Shown: in pieces, positions 16,530 through 26,273 of the stretch
Layout of the letters: every line of letters starts with the position of its first letter
Position numbering within the stretch: position 1 is the stretch's first letter
NCBI GenBank assembly: GCA_002471375.1
Contig: DKPV01000072.1
Span: forward strand, 1-37,556
Origin: Flavobacteriales bacterium UBA7325
Lineage (GTDB): Bacteria > Bacteroidota > Bacteroidia > Flavobacteriales_D > Crocinitomicaceae
Direction: 5' to 3'
DNA length: 37,556 bases
The notes under the pieces: generated by a model
What the model was told of the DNA's origin: nothing
Databases searched by the model: none
Seen by the model: the letters and a program-made list of their open reading frames with translations, nothing else
Program-made: the position numbers and the translations under genes

Positions 16530-17705
16530 GTGAAGAAAATTAAGATACTCCGAATTATCAACCGATTTAACATTGGTGGCCCAACGTATAATGCAACATT
16601 TTTAACTGCATTTCTCGGTGATGAGTATGAAACAATGCTCGTCGGCGGATTACCTGAAAAAGGAGAGTCGGATTCTTTATTCATACTGGAGAAGTATGGT
16701 GTTAATCCAGTACTAATTGAGGAGATGGTACGAGCGCCAAACTTGAAAAGCGATCGTCAGGCATATGCTAAGTTAAAAGCGATTATTCGAGAATTCAAGC
16801 CTGATATCGTTCATACACATGCTTCTAAAGCAGGAGCACTAGGAAGAAAGGCTGCACACGCATGTGGTGTGCCTGTAATTGTTCATACTTTTCATGGTCA
16901 TGTTTTTCATTCCTATTTCGGCAAGGCCAAAACACTTATGTTTAAAACAATCGAGCGGAATTTAGCGCGTAAATCTACCGGAATAATTGCAATATCAGCA
17001 GTCCAGAAAGATGAGTTGTCCAAAGAGCATGGAATCTGCAAGAGTGAAAAAATTTCTGTCATACCGCTTGGTTTCGATCTTTTACCTTTTCAGGAGAAGT
17101 CGATTTCAAAGCGAGATCAAACACGCGAAGAATATCATGTTGAAAGCGATGCTGTAGCAGTTGCAATTGTTGGTCGATTGGCTCCAATAAAAGATCATGA
17201 CTTTTTCTTACATGTGATTGAAGAGGTGATGATTAAGACTTCTAAAAAACTTCGTGTTTTTATTGTGGGAGATGGTCCGGAACGTGAATCAATAAGCGAG
17301 CAGGTTGATAAATTGAACATTTCACATCCAGGAGTGATTACTATGACGTCTTGGATTAAAGACATCGGTACCTTCAACGCGGGTATGGATATTTTGTGTC
17401 TCACATCAAAAAACGAAGGGACACCTGTTAGTTTAATTGAGGCTCAAGCAGGAAATATTCCAGTAATAACTACTGATGTTGGAGGTGTACGTGATATAAT
17501 GATTGATGGAGAAACAGGTTACATTATACCTCCCGGAGATAAAGAATTGTATACCCAAAGATTATTTGAATTAGTTGAAGATGAAAAAAAACGCGCTAAA
17601 ATGTCACAAAAAGGCTGGAAGTTCGTAGAAGATAAATTCCAGTACAAGATACTAATTCGAAATATGGATAGTTATTACAAGAAACTGCTGGATAAAAAAG
17701 ACTAA
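16530..17705 (+). CDS. Glycosyltransferase family 4 (first gene of EPS cluster)
   Basis: A 391-aa GT-B-fold enzyme. The N-terminal acceptor domain begins ILRIINRFNIGGPTYNATFL and contains DIVHTHASKAGALGR and HTFHGHVFHSYF. The donor domain has VGRLAPIKDHDFFL and the E-x7-E motif in EGTPVSLIEAQ, then VITTDVGGVRD. It transfers a sugar from a nucleotide donor to a lipid-linked glycan during exopolysaccharide synthesis (inferred from position). The start is a GTG at 16530. It lies 1 nt upstream of the Wza-like gene and opens a plus-strand run reaching uvrA. Confidence 0.9.
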   Translation: MKKIKILRIINRFNIGGPTYNATFLTAFLGDEYETMLVGGLPEKGESDSLFILEKYGVNPVLIEEMVRAPNLKSDRQAYAKLKAIIREFKPDIVHTHASKAGALGRKAAHACGVPVIVHTFHGHVFHSYFGKAKTLMFKTIERNLARKSTGIIAISAVQKDELSKEHGICKSEKISVIPLGFDLLPFQEKSISKRDQTREEYHVESDAVAVAIVGRLAPIKDHDFFLHVIEEVMIKTSKKLRVFIVGDGPERESISEQVDKLNISHPGVITMTSWIKDIGTFNAGMDILCLTSKNEGTPVSLIEAQAGNIPVITTDVGGVRDIMIDGETGYIIPPGDKELYTQRLFELVEDEKKRAKMSQKGWKFVEDKFQYKILIRNMDSYYKKLLDKKD

Positions 17706-17706
17706 C

Positions 17707-18477
17707 ATGAAGATATTTGCTTCAATCACTTTTGTTCTAATTTGCCTGAGTACTATGCTCGGAAGTTGCGGTGTGAACAGTAATTTAATGTTTAAGGAAG
17801 TAAAAGGGGATTCAACAGTGTTATCCAACATCCCAATGACGCCTAGCCAAAACTACCGAATATCACCAGATGATAGGATAAGCTTCACGCTCGCTGCAAA
17901 TGATGGCGCCCCGATAATTGAGAGTATATCTGGATTAACATCCACTCAAACTTCATATGCAGCACCTATGGAGTATACGATTCGTTCCAATGGGAAGGTG
18001 AAGCTTCCGTTGGTTGGACTTGTTGAGGTTGGTGGGTTAACAGTTCAAGAATGTGAGGAAAAGTTGGTTTTTAAATATAGTACTCAATACGAAACGCCAT
18101 TTGTGCAGGTAAAAGTTACTAACCAAAGGGTAATTGTTTTTCCAGGTAATGGATCGGATGCAAAAGTGATCCCGCTTCTTAATTCGAATACAACGCTCAT
18201 GGAAGCCTTAGCTCAGGCAGGTGGAATTACGGATCGAGGGAAGGCGAATACGATCAAGTTGATGCGTAAGGAGAATGGCAAACGTGTAGTGTATAAGTTG
18301 GATCTTTCAACAATGGAAGGTCTTAAGAATGTTGACATGATTGTGCAAGCTAATGATTATATTTACGTAGAGCCAACTCCAGAATTGTCAAAGGAAATAG
18401 CAGAAGATATTGTACCGATTGTTTCATTGCTTTCAAGTTCAATCATTATTATTTCAGCCATAAGTGTCCTCAAATGA
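17707..18477 (+). CDS. Wza-like polysaccharide export lipoprotein
   Basis: A 256-aa outer-membrane protein. The signal peptide ends in a lipobox LGSC (Cys near residue 21). Residues about 48-125 form the polysaccharide-export (poly_export) domain starting YRISPDDRISF, with FTLAANDGAP, and GKVKLPLVGLVEVGGLTVQECEE; an SLBB-like domain follows (LMEALAQAGGITDRGKAN). The C-terminus has a hydrophobic helix (IVPIVSLLSSSIIIISAIS) suited to crossing the outer membrane as in Wza. It works with the Wzc-like kinase encoded 14 nt downstream to export capsule or EPS. Confidence 0.92.
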   Translation: MKIFASITFVLICLSTMLGSCGVNSNLMFKEVKGDSTVLSNIPMTPSQNYRISPDDRISFTLAANDGAPIIESISGLTSTQTSYAAPMEYTIRSNGKVKLPLVGLVEVGGLTVQECEEKLVFKYSTQYETPFVQVKVTNQRVIVFPGNGSDAKVIPLLNSNTTLMEALAQAGGITDRGKANTIKLMRKENGKRVVYKLDLSTMEGLKNVDMIVQANDYIYVEPTPELSKEIAEDIVPIVSLLSSSIIIISAISVLK

Positions 18478-18491
18478 TGAATAGAGAATAG

Positions 18492-20888
18492 ATGAGTGTA
18501 ATTATTAATCCGAAATATGACCCGTTAATTCTTAAGACAATCCTTAAGCGTTATTGGTGGTGGCCCACATTTTTTGTATTCCTTTTTGGTTTAATGGCTT
18601 TTCTTTATTTACGCTATACAAAACCTACATACGAGTCATCAATGGTATTGCAACTAGGTGATACTGATAAGGCTGCAGAAGTAATTGATATCGAGAATAT
18701 TAACACCAAGGATGATCAAATTTCCGGAGTCGTGGAATTATTAAGGTCTGAGCTCCTCTTCGAGAAAGCTTTGAATTCGCTCAATCTTAGCGTCAGTTTA
18801 TATATGCGAGGGCGAATTCTAACTGAAGAGAAATACCTTGAAAGCTCATTTAATGTTCAGCCATACGATCTATTCGATTCATTACTCATCAACCAAGAAA
18901 TTCAGGTAAACCTACTTTCCGGAAATAAACTAGAATTGGTCTACGAGAAAAATGGAAAGCAAAAGAAGACCGAAGGCAAATTAAATGAACACATCAAAAA
19001 CAAAGATTTCGATGTCGTAGTTAAGGCCTCAGATCCGGAGGTATTTAAAAGGGTTTCAGAGGAGAATGAGTTGTTTTTTGTTTTTAATGGGCGAACAGAA
19101 CTCACCTCACGATTAATAAAGGATCTAGAGGTATCGGCCATTGATCCTAATGCCAAAACGATAGAGATTTCTTTTAGAGGGCATAATGCACAACTGTGTC
19201 ATGATATTGTTGAAGCTGTCTCTAAAACGTTTGTAACTTTCGATGAGGACCAGAGTCGACGTAGCTCTGAAAACATCTTAAGCTTTATTGATAGCCAATT
19301 AGATTCTTTATCCTATGAAGTGAAAGTGGCAAAGGATAGTTTGATGATTTTCCAGCGGGAAGCCAGATTAACCTCTCCTGATATAGAAGGACTTAGTCTC
19401 AATGAAAATTTAGCCAGATTGGAGGATATGCTCTTTGAATCTAATGAAGAGTATAGATCCTTATTATCAATAAGGAGTAAACTAAGAGATAATCCGAATA
19501 GATTAGAGACGTATAAATTGCTTCCTGATTTGCTAGGTAAGTCATATGAACAATCCTTGCTCGCACATATTCAGCAGCTTCAAGTATTTCTTGAGCAGAA
19601 AGAAGATTTAATTTATGGTGGTGCTACATCCGAGAATACGAAGGTGAAATCAATTAATGCAAAGATAGAATCAAAGAAGGCTTTGATAAACAGATCTGTG
19701 GATGTAATTGAAGCTCGATTGTCTAGAAATCGAAATTCTATTCAGCAAAAAATTAGTGAAAAGAAAGGCGAATCATTTGAACTTCCTGAAAAAAGAATGG
19801 AGTTTGATCGCCTAAAGAATCTTCAAGTATTGAATGAGAAATATTTTACTCTTCTTGCAGAAAAGAAAGTAGAGTACGAGATATCAGATGCTGGTTATGC
19901 TTCTTCGAATCGAGTTCTAGTGCAGCCTAAGGTCAGTTTAATCCCTGTTGCTCCTAATTCGAAATTTATCTATTTATCCTTTGTTATTTTCGGTTTAATC
20001 GTTGGGATGGGAATCTTGACGCTCAAGTATCTGATGTTTAATGAAATAAATATGGTTGAGGATCTAGAGCGGGTTCTTCCATCGCAGGCATCAATCTTAG
20101 GGACAGTTCCTTTGTTTAGAAATGCTTTAGAATATTCTCAGTTAATTGTGGCTGATGCGCCTAAGTCTATCATGGCAGAAGCGATGAGAAAGGTAAGGAC
20201 GAATCTAAGTTATATTAACCCTGAGTACAAAACAATAGCTATTTCCTCCTCTATATCAGGAGAGGGAAAAACATTCGTAGCCCTAAACTTAGCTGGAATT
20301 ATTGCTATGTCAGGTAAAAAAACGATTCTGCTCGATCTTGATTTAAGAAAACCAAAGGTTCACCTTGGATTAGATGCAGAAAACGTTCATGGAATGAGTG
20401 GGCTAATTGTTGAGCAGACGACATTAGAAAACTGTATTCAGCATTCACCATTAAAAGATCTTCATTTCATCACAGCAGGACCAATTCCTCCCAACCCTTC
20501 TGAGCTCCTTTTGAGTAAAAGATTTAAAGAGATCATTGAAGAATTGAAGTTGCTTTATGATGTTGTAATAATTGATAACCCGCCAATTGGGCTCGTTTCA
20601 GATGGAATTCGAAATTTGACCGAGGCTGATATTCCAATTTACATATTTAAGTCGCATTATTCGAAGCGTAATTTTGCGTTCAGAATTCAGGAGCTATTCG
20701 ATCTCAAACAATTGAACTCCTTGAATGTAATCTTGAATGGGGCAAAAGCGAGTAAAAGAACTGGCTACGGCTATGGCTATGGTTACGGTTACGGTTATGG
20801 TGAGACTTATACCGAAGAAACTGCTACAAGTGGTTTTAGGGCTGAGTCGCGCTTGGAAAAATTTATGAAGAAGTTTAGGAGAAGATGA
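18492..20888 (+). CDS. Wzc-like polysaccharide co-polymerase / BY tyrosine kinase
   Basis: A 798-aa inner-membrane protein. The Wzz domain begins after the N-terminus with TM1 at about 18-38 (WWWPTFFVFLFGLMAFLYL); a long periplasmic coiled region spans about 40-485; TM2 is at about 490-513. The cytoplasmic kinase has Walker A SISGEGKT (near 587), Walker A' LLDLDLRKP (near 615) and Walker B VVIIDNPP (near 694). The tail has a tyrosine cluster, a run of alternating Gly and Tyr (758-770) followed by ETYTEE, which is the probable autophosphorylation site. It controls polymer length and export. It overlaps rfbC by 4 nt. Confidence 0.95.
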   Translation: MSVIINPKYDPLILKTILKRYWWWPTFFVFLFGLMAFLYLRYTKPTYESSMVLQLGDTDKAAEVIDIENINTKDDQISGVVELLRSELLFEKALNSLNLSVSLYMRGRILTEEKYLESSFNVQPYDLFDSLLINQEIQVNLLSGNKLELVYEKNGKQKKTEGKLNEHIKNKDFDVVVKASDPEVFKRVSEENELFFVFNGRTELTSRLIKDLEVSAIDPNAKTIEISFRGHNAQLCHDIVEAVSKTFVTFDEDQSRRSSENILSFIDSQLDSLSYEVKVAKDSLMIFQREARLTSPDIEGLSLNENLARLEDMLFESNEEYRSLLSIRSKLRDNPNRLETYKLLPDLLGKSYEQSLLAHIQQLQVFLEQKEDLIYGGATSENTKVKSINAKIESKKALINRSVDVIEARLSRNRNSIQQKISEKKGESFELPEKRMEFDRLKNLQVLNEKYFTLLAEKKVEYEISDAGYASSNRVLVQPKVSLIPVAPNSKFIYLSFVIFGLIVGMGILTLKYLMFNEINMVEDLERVLPSQASILGTVPLFRNALEYSQLIVADAPKSIMAEAMRKVRTNLSYINPEYKTIAISSSISGEGKTFVALNLAGIIAMSGKKTILLDLDLRKPKVHLGLDAENVHGMSGLIVEQTTLENCIQHSPLKDLHFITAGPIPPNPSELLLSKRFKEIIEELKLLYDVVIIDNPPIGLVSDGIRNLTEADIPIYIFKSHYSKRNFAFRIQELFDLKQLNSLNVILNGAKASKRTGYGYGYGYGYGYGETYTEETATSGFRAESRLEKFMKKFRRR
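20763..20801 (+). repeat. Hexanucleotide Gly-Tyr codon repeat
   Basis: Thirteen codons alternating GGY and TAY, giving six tyrosines in the kinase tail. The synonymous third positions vary (TAC/TAT, GGC/GGT), which limits but does not exclude slippage in steps of 6 nt. Confidence 0.85.
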
Positions 20889-21430
20889 AAATAATTGAAA
20901 CTTCAATTGAAGGAGTGTTAATCATAGAGCCTCGAGTATTTAAAGACGCACGAGGACTGTTTTTCGAGAGTTTTAACAAAGATCAGTTTGATGCTGCAAC
21001 AGATGGTAAATACAAATTTGTTCAGGATAATCAATCTGTGTCTAGAAAAGGTGTTTTGCGTGGATTACATTTTCAGAATCCACCCTTTGCTCAAGGAAAG
21101 CTAGTCAGTGTTAGTCGAGGTGGGGTTATTGATGTAGCCGTTGATATTCGTAAGGATTCACCGACTTATGGAGAACACGTCGCGGTTGAACTAACAGAGG
21201 AGAATAGACGCCAGTTATGGATACCTCCGGGATTTGCGCATGGCTTTGTCGCTCTAGCAGCGGACACTTCATTTTCCTATAAATGCACGAATAATTATTC
21301 ACCATCTTCTGAAGGTACGATTAGATGGAATGATCCAGAATTGAATATTTCTTGGGGTGTAGATGAACCTGTTGTCTCTGAAAAAGACAGAAATGGAGAG
21401 GAATTTTGTAACTTTGTATCACAATTTTAA
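20885..21430 (+). CDS. rfbC: dTDP-4-dehydrorhamnose 3,5-epimerase
   Basis: A 181-aa cupin enzyme converting dTDP-4-keto-6-deoxy-glucose to dTDP-4-keto-L-rhamnose. Signature blocks are FKDARGLFFESFN, VLRGLHFQNPPFAQGKLV (catalytic His in RGLH), VDIRKDSPTYG, and WIPPGFAHGFVAL. Length is typical. It starts within the stop of the Wzc-like gene (ATGA). RfbA, B and D are not in this window, so rhamnose synthesis must be completed elsewhere. Confidence 0.95.
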   Translation: MKIIETSIEGVLIIEPRVFKDARGLFFESFNKDQFDAATDGKYKFVQDNQSVSRKGVLRGLHFQNPPFAQGKLVSVSRGGVIDVAVDIRKDSPTYGEHVAVELTEENRRQLWIPPGFAHGFVALAADTSFSYKCTNNYSPSSEGTIRWNDPELNISWGVDEPVVSEKDRNGEEFCNFVSQF

Positions 21431-21439
21431 ACTCAATTT

Positions 21440-22513
21440 GTGACGGTTAAAATACTACAATTACTGGGCTTCATGTTTGGAGGCGTCATAATATCACTTG
21501 TATGTAATGTTTTACTTCTGCGATTTTCGCGTTCATTGGGAATTCGGAACAAGAATGATATTACTGTTAGATGGAGTAGTGAATCTAAGCCATCTCTAGG
21601 TGGTGTTAGCCTTTTTGTTGTTTTCATATTTTCGGGAATTGGCTATTCTATCGTTTTCGATTACATTAATATCTTTCAAAACGGGCAATATGTAGGGTTA
21701 TTCTTGGCAGCTTCATTGGCTTTTGCAATGGGCTTGGCGGATGATGCGTATGATACAAAACCACTATTTAAATTAGCTATCCAAATTGTGTGTGGCGTGG
21801 TCTTCTTGGCTACAGGTTCAGGGATCGAGTTGTTTGAAAATTTCTATGTCGATGGTGTTTTGACAATTATTTGGGTGATATTAATTATGAATTCGCTCAA
21901 CATGTTGGATAATATGGATGGAATAACTGGGACAACTTCTCTGTTCATTCTTAGCGCTTGTTTGGTGTCGAGTTGGCTAATATTTGATTTTAACACGAAT
22001 ATTTGGTCGCTTTCTTTAATAGCAATGCTGGGAGCTCTTCTTGGATTTCTCAGTATGAATATCCATCCTTCAAAATTATTCATGGGGGATGCTGGATCTC
22101 AGTTTATTGGGTTGTTTGTCGCCTTTTTCTCAATGGAATTTTTACTTAATTCAGGGACGATTCAACAGCAACATTCATGGTTGGGACTCTGCGTTGCTGC
22201 TGTGGCTTTTACCCCTGCATTAGTGGATACATTGACAGTGGTGATCAATAGATTGAAGCGGGGACAATCACCAATGGTGGGCGGTAAGGATCATACTACA
22301 CATCATTTAGTGTACTCAGGCTTGAACGATAGAAAAGTCTGGCTAATCTTTGTTGTTATTGGACTTTTAGCGGCTGTATTATCTGTTGCCATGGTGAACT
22401 TGATAAAACTTAATACGATAGCCCCAGTTCTATTCTTTTTAGCATATACTGTATTCGTATTTATATTGCTCTATCGAAACACAATAAAGTATCCCGCGCC
22501 ACCAAAAAAGTAG
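21440..22513 (+). CDS. WecA/MraY-family undecaprenyl-phosphate sugar-1-phosphate transferase
   Basis: A 357-aa protein with about ten transmembrane segments. Catalytic motifs of the polyprenyl-phosphate N-acetylhexosamine-1-phosphate transferase family are visible: LADDAYDTKP (Mg2+-binding DD, near residue 95), NMLDNMDGITG (near 155), MGDAGSQFIG (near 215) and GGKDHTTHHLVYSGL (near 280). The last is closer to WecA than MraY. It would start glycan synthesis on undecaprenyl phosphate, the first step for the EPS built by this cluster. Start codon GTG, 9 nt after rfbC. Confidence 0.9.
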   Translation: MTVKILQLLGFMFGGVIISLVCNVLLLRFSRSLGIRNKNDITVRWSSESKPSLGGVSLFVVFIFSGIGYSIVFDYINIFQNGQYVGLFLAASLAFAMGLADDAYDTKPLFKLAIQIVCGVVFLATGSGIELFENFYVDGVLTIIWVILIMNSLNMLDNMDGITGTTSLFILSACLVSSWLIFDFNTNIWSLSLIAMLGALLGFLSMNIHPSKLFMGDAGSQFIGLFVAFFSMEFLLNSGTIQQQHSWLGLCVAAVAFTPALVDTLTVVINRLKRGQSPMVGGKDHTTHHLVYSGLNDRKVWLIFVVIGLLAAVLSVAMVNLIKLNTIAPVLFFLAYTVFVFILLYRNTIKYPAPPKK

Positions 22514-22536
22514 GACAACTTTGTTATTTTCGTATC

Positions 22537-23427
22537 ATGCGAGTTCTCTTCACAATTAGTCTTTTACTTTTCATTGTTTCATGCACTCAAAAATCAGAGG
22601 ATTTAGCTGAAAAAGATCAAGATGTTGTTGAAAAGATAGATGGACATTCTTATCCTAAGATTCCCACTCAAATGATGTTGTTCGGGAATTCTATTGAGAT
22701 TGACAATTTTGATATTAAGGAACGATTGGATAAAGAAGTAATTGTCAACACCTATTACCATAGTTCAACAGTTCAAATTTTAAAGCGTGCTAATCGATAC
22801 TTCCCTTTAATTGAGAAGGTATTGGCGGAAGAAGGTATGCCTGACGATATGAAATATCTCTGCGTGATCGAAAGTGCTCTGCGTCAGGTTACAAGCCCAA
22901 CAGGAGCGAAAGGATTTTGGCAGTTTATGTCTGCAACGGCTAAAGATTACGGTATGAGAATTACCAGTGATGTGGATGAGCGTTTAGATGTAGAGAAGAG
23001 TACTAGAGCTGCATGTGATTATATGAAGGACGCCAACCGAAAGTTTGATGACTGGATAATGGCTGCTGCTTCCTATAACTGTGGAGTTCGGGGATTGAAT
23101 TTATACGTTCAATCGCAAGGAATTGACAATTTCTTTGAACTCCATTTGAACCATGAGACGTCTCGCTACGTTTTTAGAATTATGGCACTGAAGTTATTGA
23201 TGGAGAGTCCTGAAGATTATGGTTTCTTTCCTCTGAAAATGGAGCTGTATGAGCCGGTCGAGGTCAAACAGATTGAAGTGAACACATCAATTTCTAGTTT
23301 GTCTGATTGGGCATTGGAAAATGGATCAAATTTGCACATGGTTAAAGTGTTAAACCCATGGTTGATCGGGAATAGTTTAACTATATCTGACGGGAGAACC
23401 TATTCAATTGCCTTATTAAAAAAATGA
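22537..23427 (+). CDS. Lytic transglycosylase (SLT/MltD-like) lipoprotein
   Basis: A 296-aa protein with a lipoprotein signal (lipobox IVSC, Cys near residue 16). The SLT domain covers about 85-215: catalytic Glu in CVIESALRQV (near 111), GAKGFWQFMSATAKDYGM, and AAASYNCGVRGL. The tail (about 245-296) resembles a degenerate LysM or MltD linker (SDWALENGSNLHMVKVLNPWL). It cleaves glycan strands in the periplasm with 1,6-anhydro-MurNAc formation. It lies 23 nt after the WecA-like gene and overlaps uvrA by 4 nt. Confidence 0.92.
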   Translation: MRVLFTISLLLFIVSCTQKSEDLAEKDQDVVEKIDGHSYPKIPTQMMLFGNSIEIDNFDIKERLDKEVIVNTYYHSSTVQILKRANRYFPLIEKVLAEEGMPDDMKYLCVIESALRQVTSPTGAKGFWQFMSATAKDYGMRITSDVDERLDVEKSTRAACDYMKDANRKFDDWIMAAASYNCGVRGLNLYVQSQGIDNFFELHLNHETSRYVFRIMALKLLMESPEDYGFFPLKMELYEPVEVKQIEVNTSISSLSDWALENGSNLHMVKVLNPWLIGNSLTISDGRTYSIALLKK

Positions 23428-26225
23428 AGAAATTAGAACATATTGAGGTTTATGGCGCCACAGAACATAACCTGAAAAATGTGGATTTAAAAATCCCAAG
23501 GAACCAGCTTGTGGTATTTACTGGCTTGAGCGGTTCGGGTAAATCTTCATTGGCTTTTGATACAATTTTTGCGGAAGGTCAAAGGCGTTATATAGAAACT
23601 TTTTCATCCTACGCGAGGCAGTTTTTAGGAGGCCTAGAACGACCTGATGTAGATAAGATTGATGGACTTAGTCCGGTCATTTCTATTGAGCAAAAAACAG
23701 TGTCCAGATCTCCTAGATCGACTGTTGGTACAATCACTGAGATTTATGATTTTATGCGACTGCTTTTTGCACGAGCAAGTACTGCATACTCCTATGCGTC
23801 CGGAGAAGCAATGGTCAAGTATTCCGACGATCAGATAGTTGACTTGCTAATTGAAAACTATTCAGGGAAAAAAGTAGTTGTTCTTGCTCCAAAGATTAAA
23901 GGTAGAAAAGGGCATTATCGAGAATTGTTTGAGCAAATTCAAAAACAAGGATTTACGAAAGTTCGTGTGGATGGAGAGCTGAAAGATATCACAAAAGGAA
24001 TGAAATTGGACCGATACAAAATTCACGATGTGGATATTGTAATCGATCGATTGGCAGTTTCAAAAAAAGACCGACAAAGAATATATGATGACGTGGTTAC
24101 GGCGATGAAGCACGGTGGGAAGTCATTAATGATTATGGATTTTGAGTCAGGTGATGTTCGACATTTCAGTCGTATGTTGATGTGCCCAACCAGCGGAATT
24201 AGCTATCCTGAACCGGAGCCAAATTTGTTTTCATTTAATTCGCCTTATGGAGCATGTAAAACTTGTAGTGGCTTGGGGGAGATCTCGGAAGTTGATATTG
24301 ATAAAATCATTCCGGATAGTTCGAAGTCGATCAAAAAGGGCGGTATTACTCCTTTAGGAGAGTATAAGAAAAAATGGATTTTTGAAAAACTCAGGGATTA
24401 CTTAGCTGAAGCAAATTATACTCTTGATACTCCAATCTCAGAGATAGATGTAGACACGATGAACGTGGTGCTCTATGGAAATGAGGGCATTGATAGTGCT
24501 GTTCGAGGTAAAGGAATTCGCTTTGAAGGTGTAATAGGTTTCATTTCAAGGCACTCAGAAGGAAGTTCTGCTGCGATCCAGAGATGGGCTCAAAGTTTTA
24601 TGAATCGTAAAGTATGTGGTACATGTCATGGTACAAGAATTAAGAAAGAGGCTCACTATTTTCGGATAGGGGATAAGAATATAGGCGAGCTCGCCCAAAT
24701 GGATATATCGGATCTAAGCGACTGGTTCAAGAATGTGAATGATCATCTAGACGAACTACAGCAGAAAATTGCAGTAGAAATATTAAAAGAAATCAATGCT
24801 CGTCTAGGCTTTATTGTTGAGGTCGGTTTAACGTATCTATCTCTTCATCGCTCTGCAAAAACACTTTCTGGAGGTGAAGCTCAAAGAATCAGATTGGCAA
24901 CACAAATTGGATCTGAACTGATTAATGTGTTGTACGTACTTGATGAGCCATCTATCGGCTTGCATCAGCGTGATAATTCGAGATTGATCACTTCGTTACA
25001 GAGGTTACGCGATACCGGAAACTCTGTTATTGTTGTAGAGCATGATAAGGAGATGATTCTAGCTGCTGATTTTGTGGTAGATATCGGGCCGGGAGCCGGT
25101 GTTCATGGAGGAGCAATTGTGAATGCAAGCTCAATTGAGAAGTTGATCGACACTGATACGTTAACCAATCAGTATTTAACGGGTAAAAAATCGATAGAAA
25201 TTCCTGCGAAACGAAGAAAGGGTAATGGAAAAAAACTCGTTCTAAAAGGTGCGTCAGGTAGAAATTTAGATAATGTAAACCTTACAATTCCATTAGGTAC
25301 AATGACGTGCGTAACAGGAGTTTCTGGTAGTGGGAAATCGACACTAGTCAATCAGACTTTATACCCGATTTTACTGAAAGAGATTTACCGAGGTGTGAAA
25401 AAGCCACAACCGTATAAGTCAATTACGGGGATTGAAAACCTTGATAAGGTGATTGAGATTGATCAAAGTCCAATTGGTAGAACACCGAGGTCAAATCCTG
25501 CAACTTACACGAAGCTGTTTGATGAAATTAGGTCGTTGTATGCCGGGTTGCCTGAGGCACAAATTAGAGGTTACAAGCCAGGAAGATTTTCTTTCAATGT
25601 TGTTGGCGGAAGATGTGAAACTTGTAAGGGTGGAGGAATGAAGGTTATTGAAATGAACTTCCTTCCAGATGTGCTCGTCGAATGCGAGACATGTAGCGGA
25701 AAGCGCTACAATAGCGAAACTCTCGAGGTGAGGTATAAGGGTAAATCAATTAGTGATGTCTTGAACATGACTATTGAAGATGCCGCGAGTTTCTTTGAGT
25801 CCATTCCAAAAATCAAAAGAATCCTTTCAACATTGGTTTCAGTGGGCTTAGGATATGTGAAATTAGGACAGCCATCTACAACTGTTTCTGGAGGTGAGGC
25901 ACAGAGGATTAAGCTGTCTTCCGAGCTTTCGAAGCGAGGTACAGGAAATACAATGTATATTCTTGACGAACCTTCAACTGGCTTGCATTTCGAAGATATC
26001 AAAATGCTACTGTCGGTTCTACAAAAATTAGTTGATGATGGGAATACCGTCTTGGTAATTGAACACAATTTGGACATTGTTAAAGTTGCGGATCACATTG
26101 TCGATCTAGGTCCAGAAGGTGGCAAAGGAGGAGGTAAAATTATCTGTTCAGGTACTCCAGAAGCAATCGTCAAAAAAGCGAAGGACATCTCGCATACAGC
26201 AAAATACTTAGCTGACGAGTTGTAG
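23424..26225 (+). CDS. uvrA: Excinuclease ABC subunit A
   Basis: A 933-aa DNA-damage recognition ATPase of nucleotide excision repair. Two ABC modules: Walker A GLSGSGKSSLAFDT (near 33) and GVSGSGKSTLVNQ (near 632), signatures SGGEAQRIRLA and SGGEAQRIKLS, Walker B YVLDEPSIGLH and YILDEPSTGLH. The C-terminal zinc finger is intact (CETCKGGG...CETCSGKR). The first zinc module reads CPTSG instead of CPxC, followed by CKTC, so it lacks one ligand; this looks lineage-typical rather than damaged. Start overlaps the lytic transglycosylase stop (ATGA). Confidence 0.97.
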   Translation: MKKLEHIEVYGATEHNLKNVDLKIPRNQLVVFTGLSGSGKSSLAFDTIFAEGQRRYIETFSSYARQFLGGLERPDVDKIDGLSPVISIEQKTVSRSPRSTVGTITEIYDFMRLLFARASTAYSYASGEAMVKYSDDQIVDLLIENYSGKKVVVLAPKIKGRKGHYRELFEQIQKQGFTKVRVDGELKDITKGMKLDRYKIHDVDIVIDRLAVSKKDRQRIYDDVVTAMKHGGKSLMIMDFESGDVRHFSRMLMCPTSGISYPEPEPNLFSFNSPYGACKTCSGLGEISEVDIDKIIPDSSKSIKKGGITPLGEYKKKWIFEKLRDYLAEANYTLDTPISEIDVDTMNVVLYGNEGIDSAVRGKGIRFEGVIGFISRHSEGSSAAIQRWAQSFMNRKVCGTCHGTRIKKEAHYFRIGDKNIGELAQMDISDLSDWFKNVNDHLDELQQKIAVEILKEINARLGFIVEVGLTYLSLHRSAKTLSGGEAQRIRLATQIGSELINVLYVLDEPSIGLHQRDNSRLITSLQRLRDTGNSVIVVEHDKEMILAADFVVDIGPGAGVHGGAIVNASSIEKLIDTDTLTNQYLTGKKSIEIPAKRRKGNGKKLVLKGASGRNLDNVNLTIPLGTMTCVTGVSGSGKSTLVNQTLYPILLKEIYRGVKKPQPYKSITGIENLDKVIEIDQSPIGRTPRSNPATYTKLFDEIRSLYAGLPEAQIRGYKPGRFSFNVVGGRCETCKGGGMKVIEMNFLPDVLVECETCSGKRYNSETLEVRYKGKSISDVLNMTIEDAASFFESIPKIKRILSTLVSVGLGYVKLGQPSTTVSGGEAQRIKLSSELSKRGTGNTMYILDEPSTGLHFEDIKMLLSVLQKLVDDGNTVLVIEHNLDIVKVADHIVDLGPEGGKGGGKIICSGTPEAIVKKAKDISHTAKYLADEL

Positions 26226-26273
26226 TTCAGAGGTAATCTCAAATATCAATTTAGAAAATGCGAAGAGAATTAG

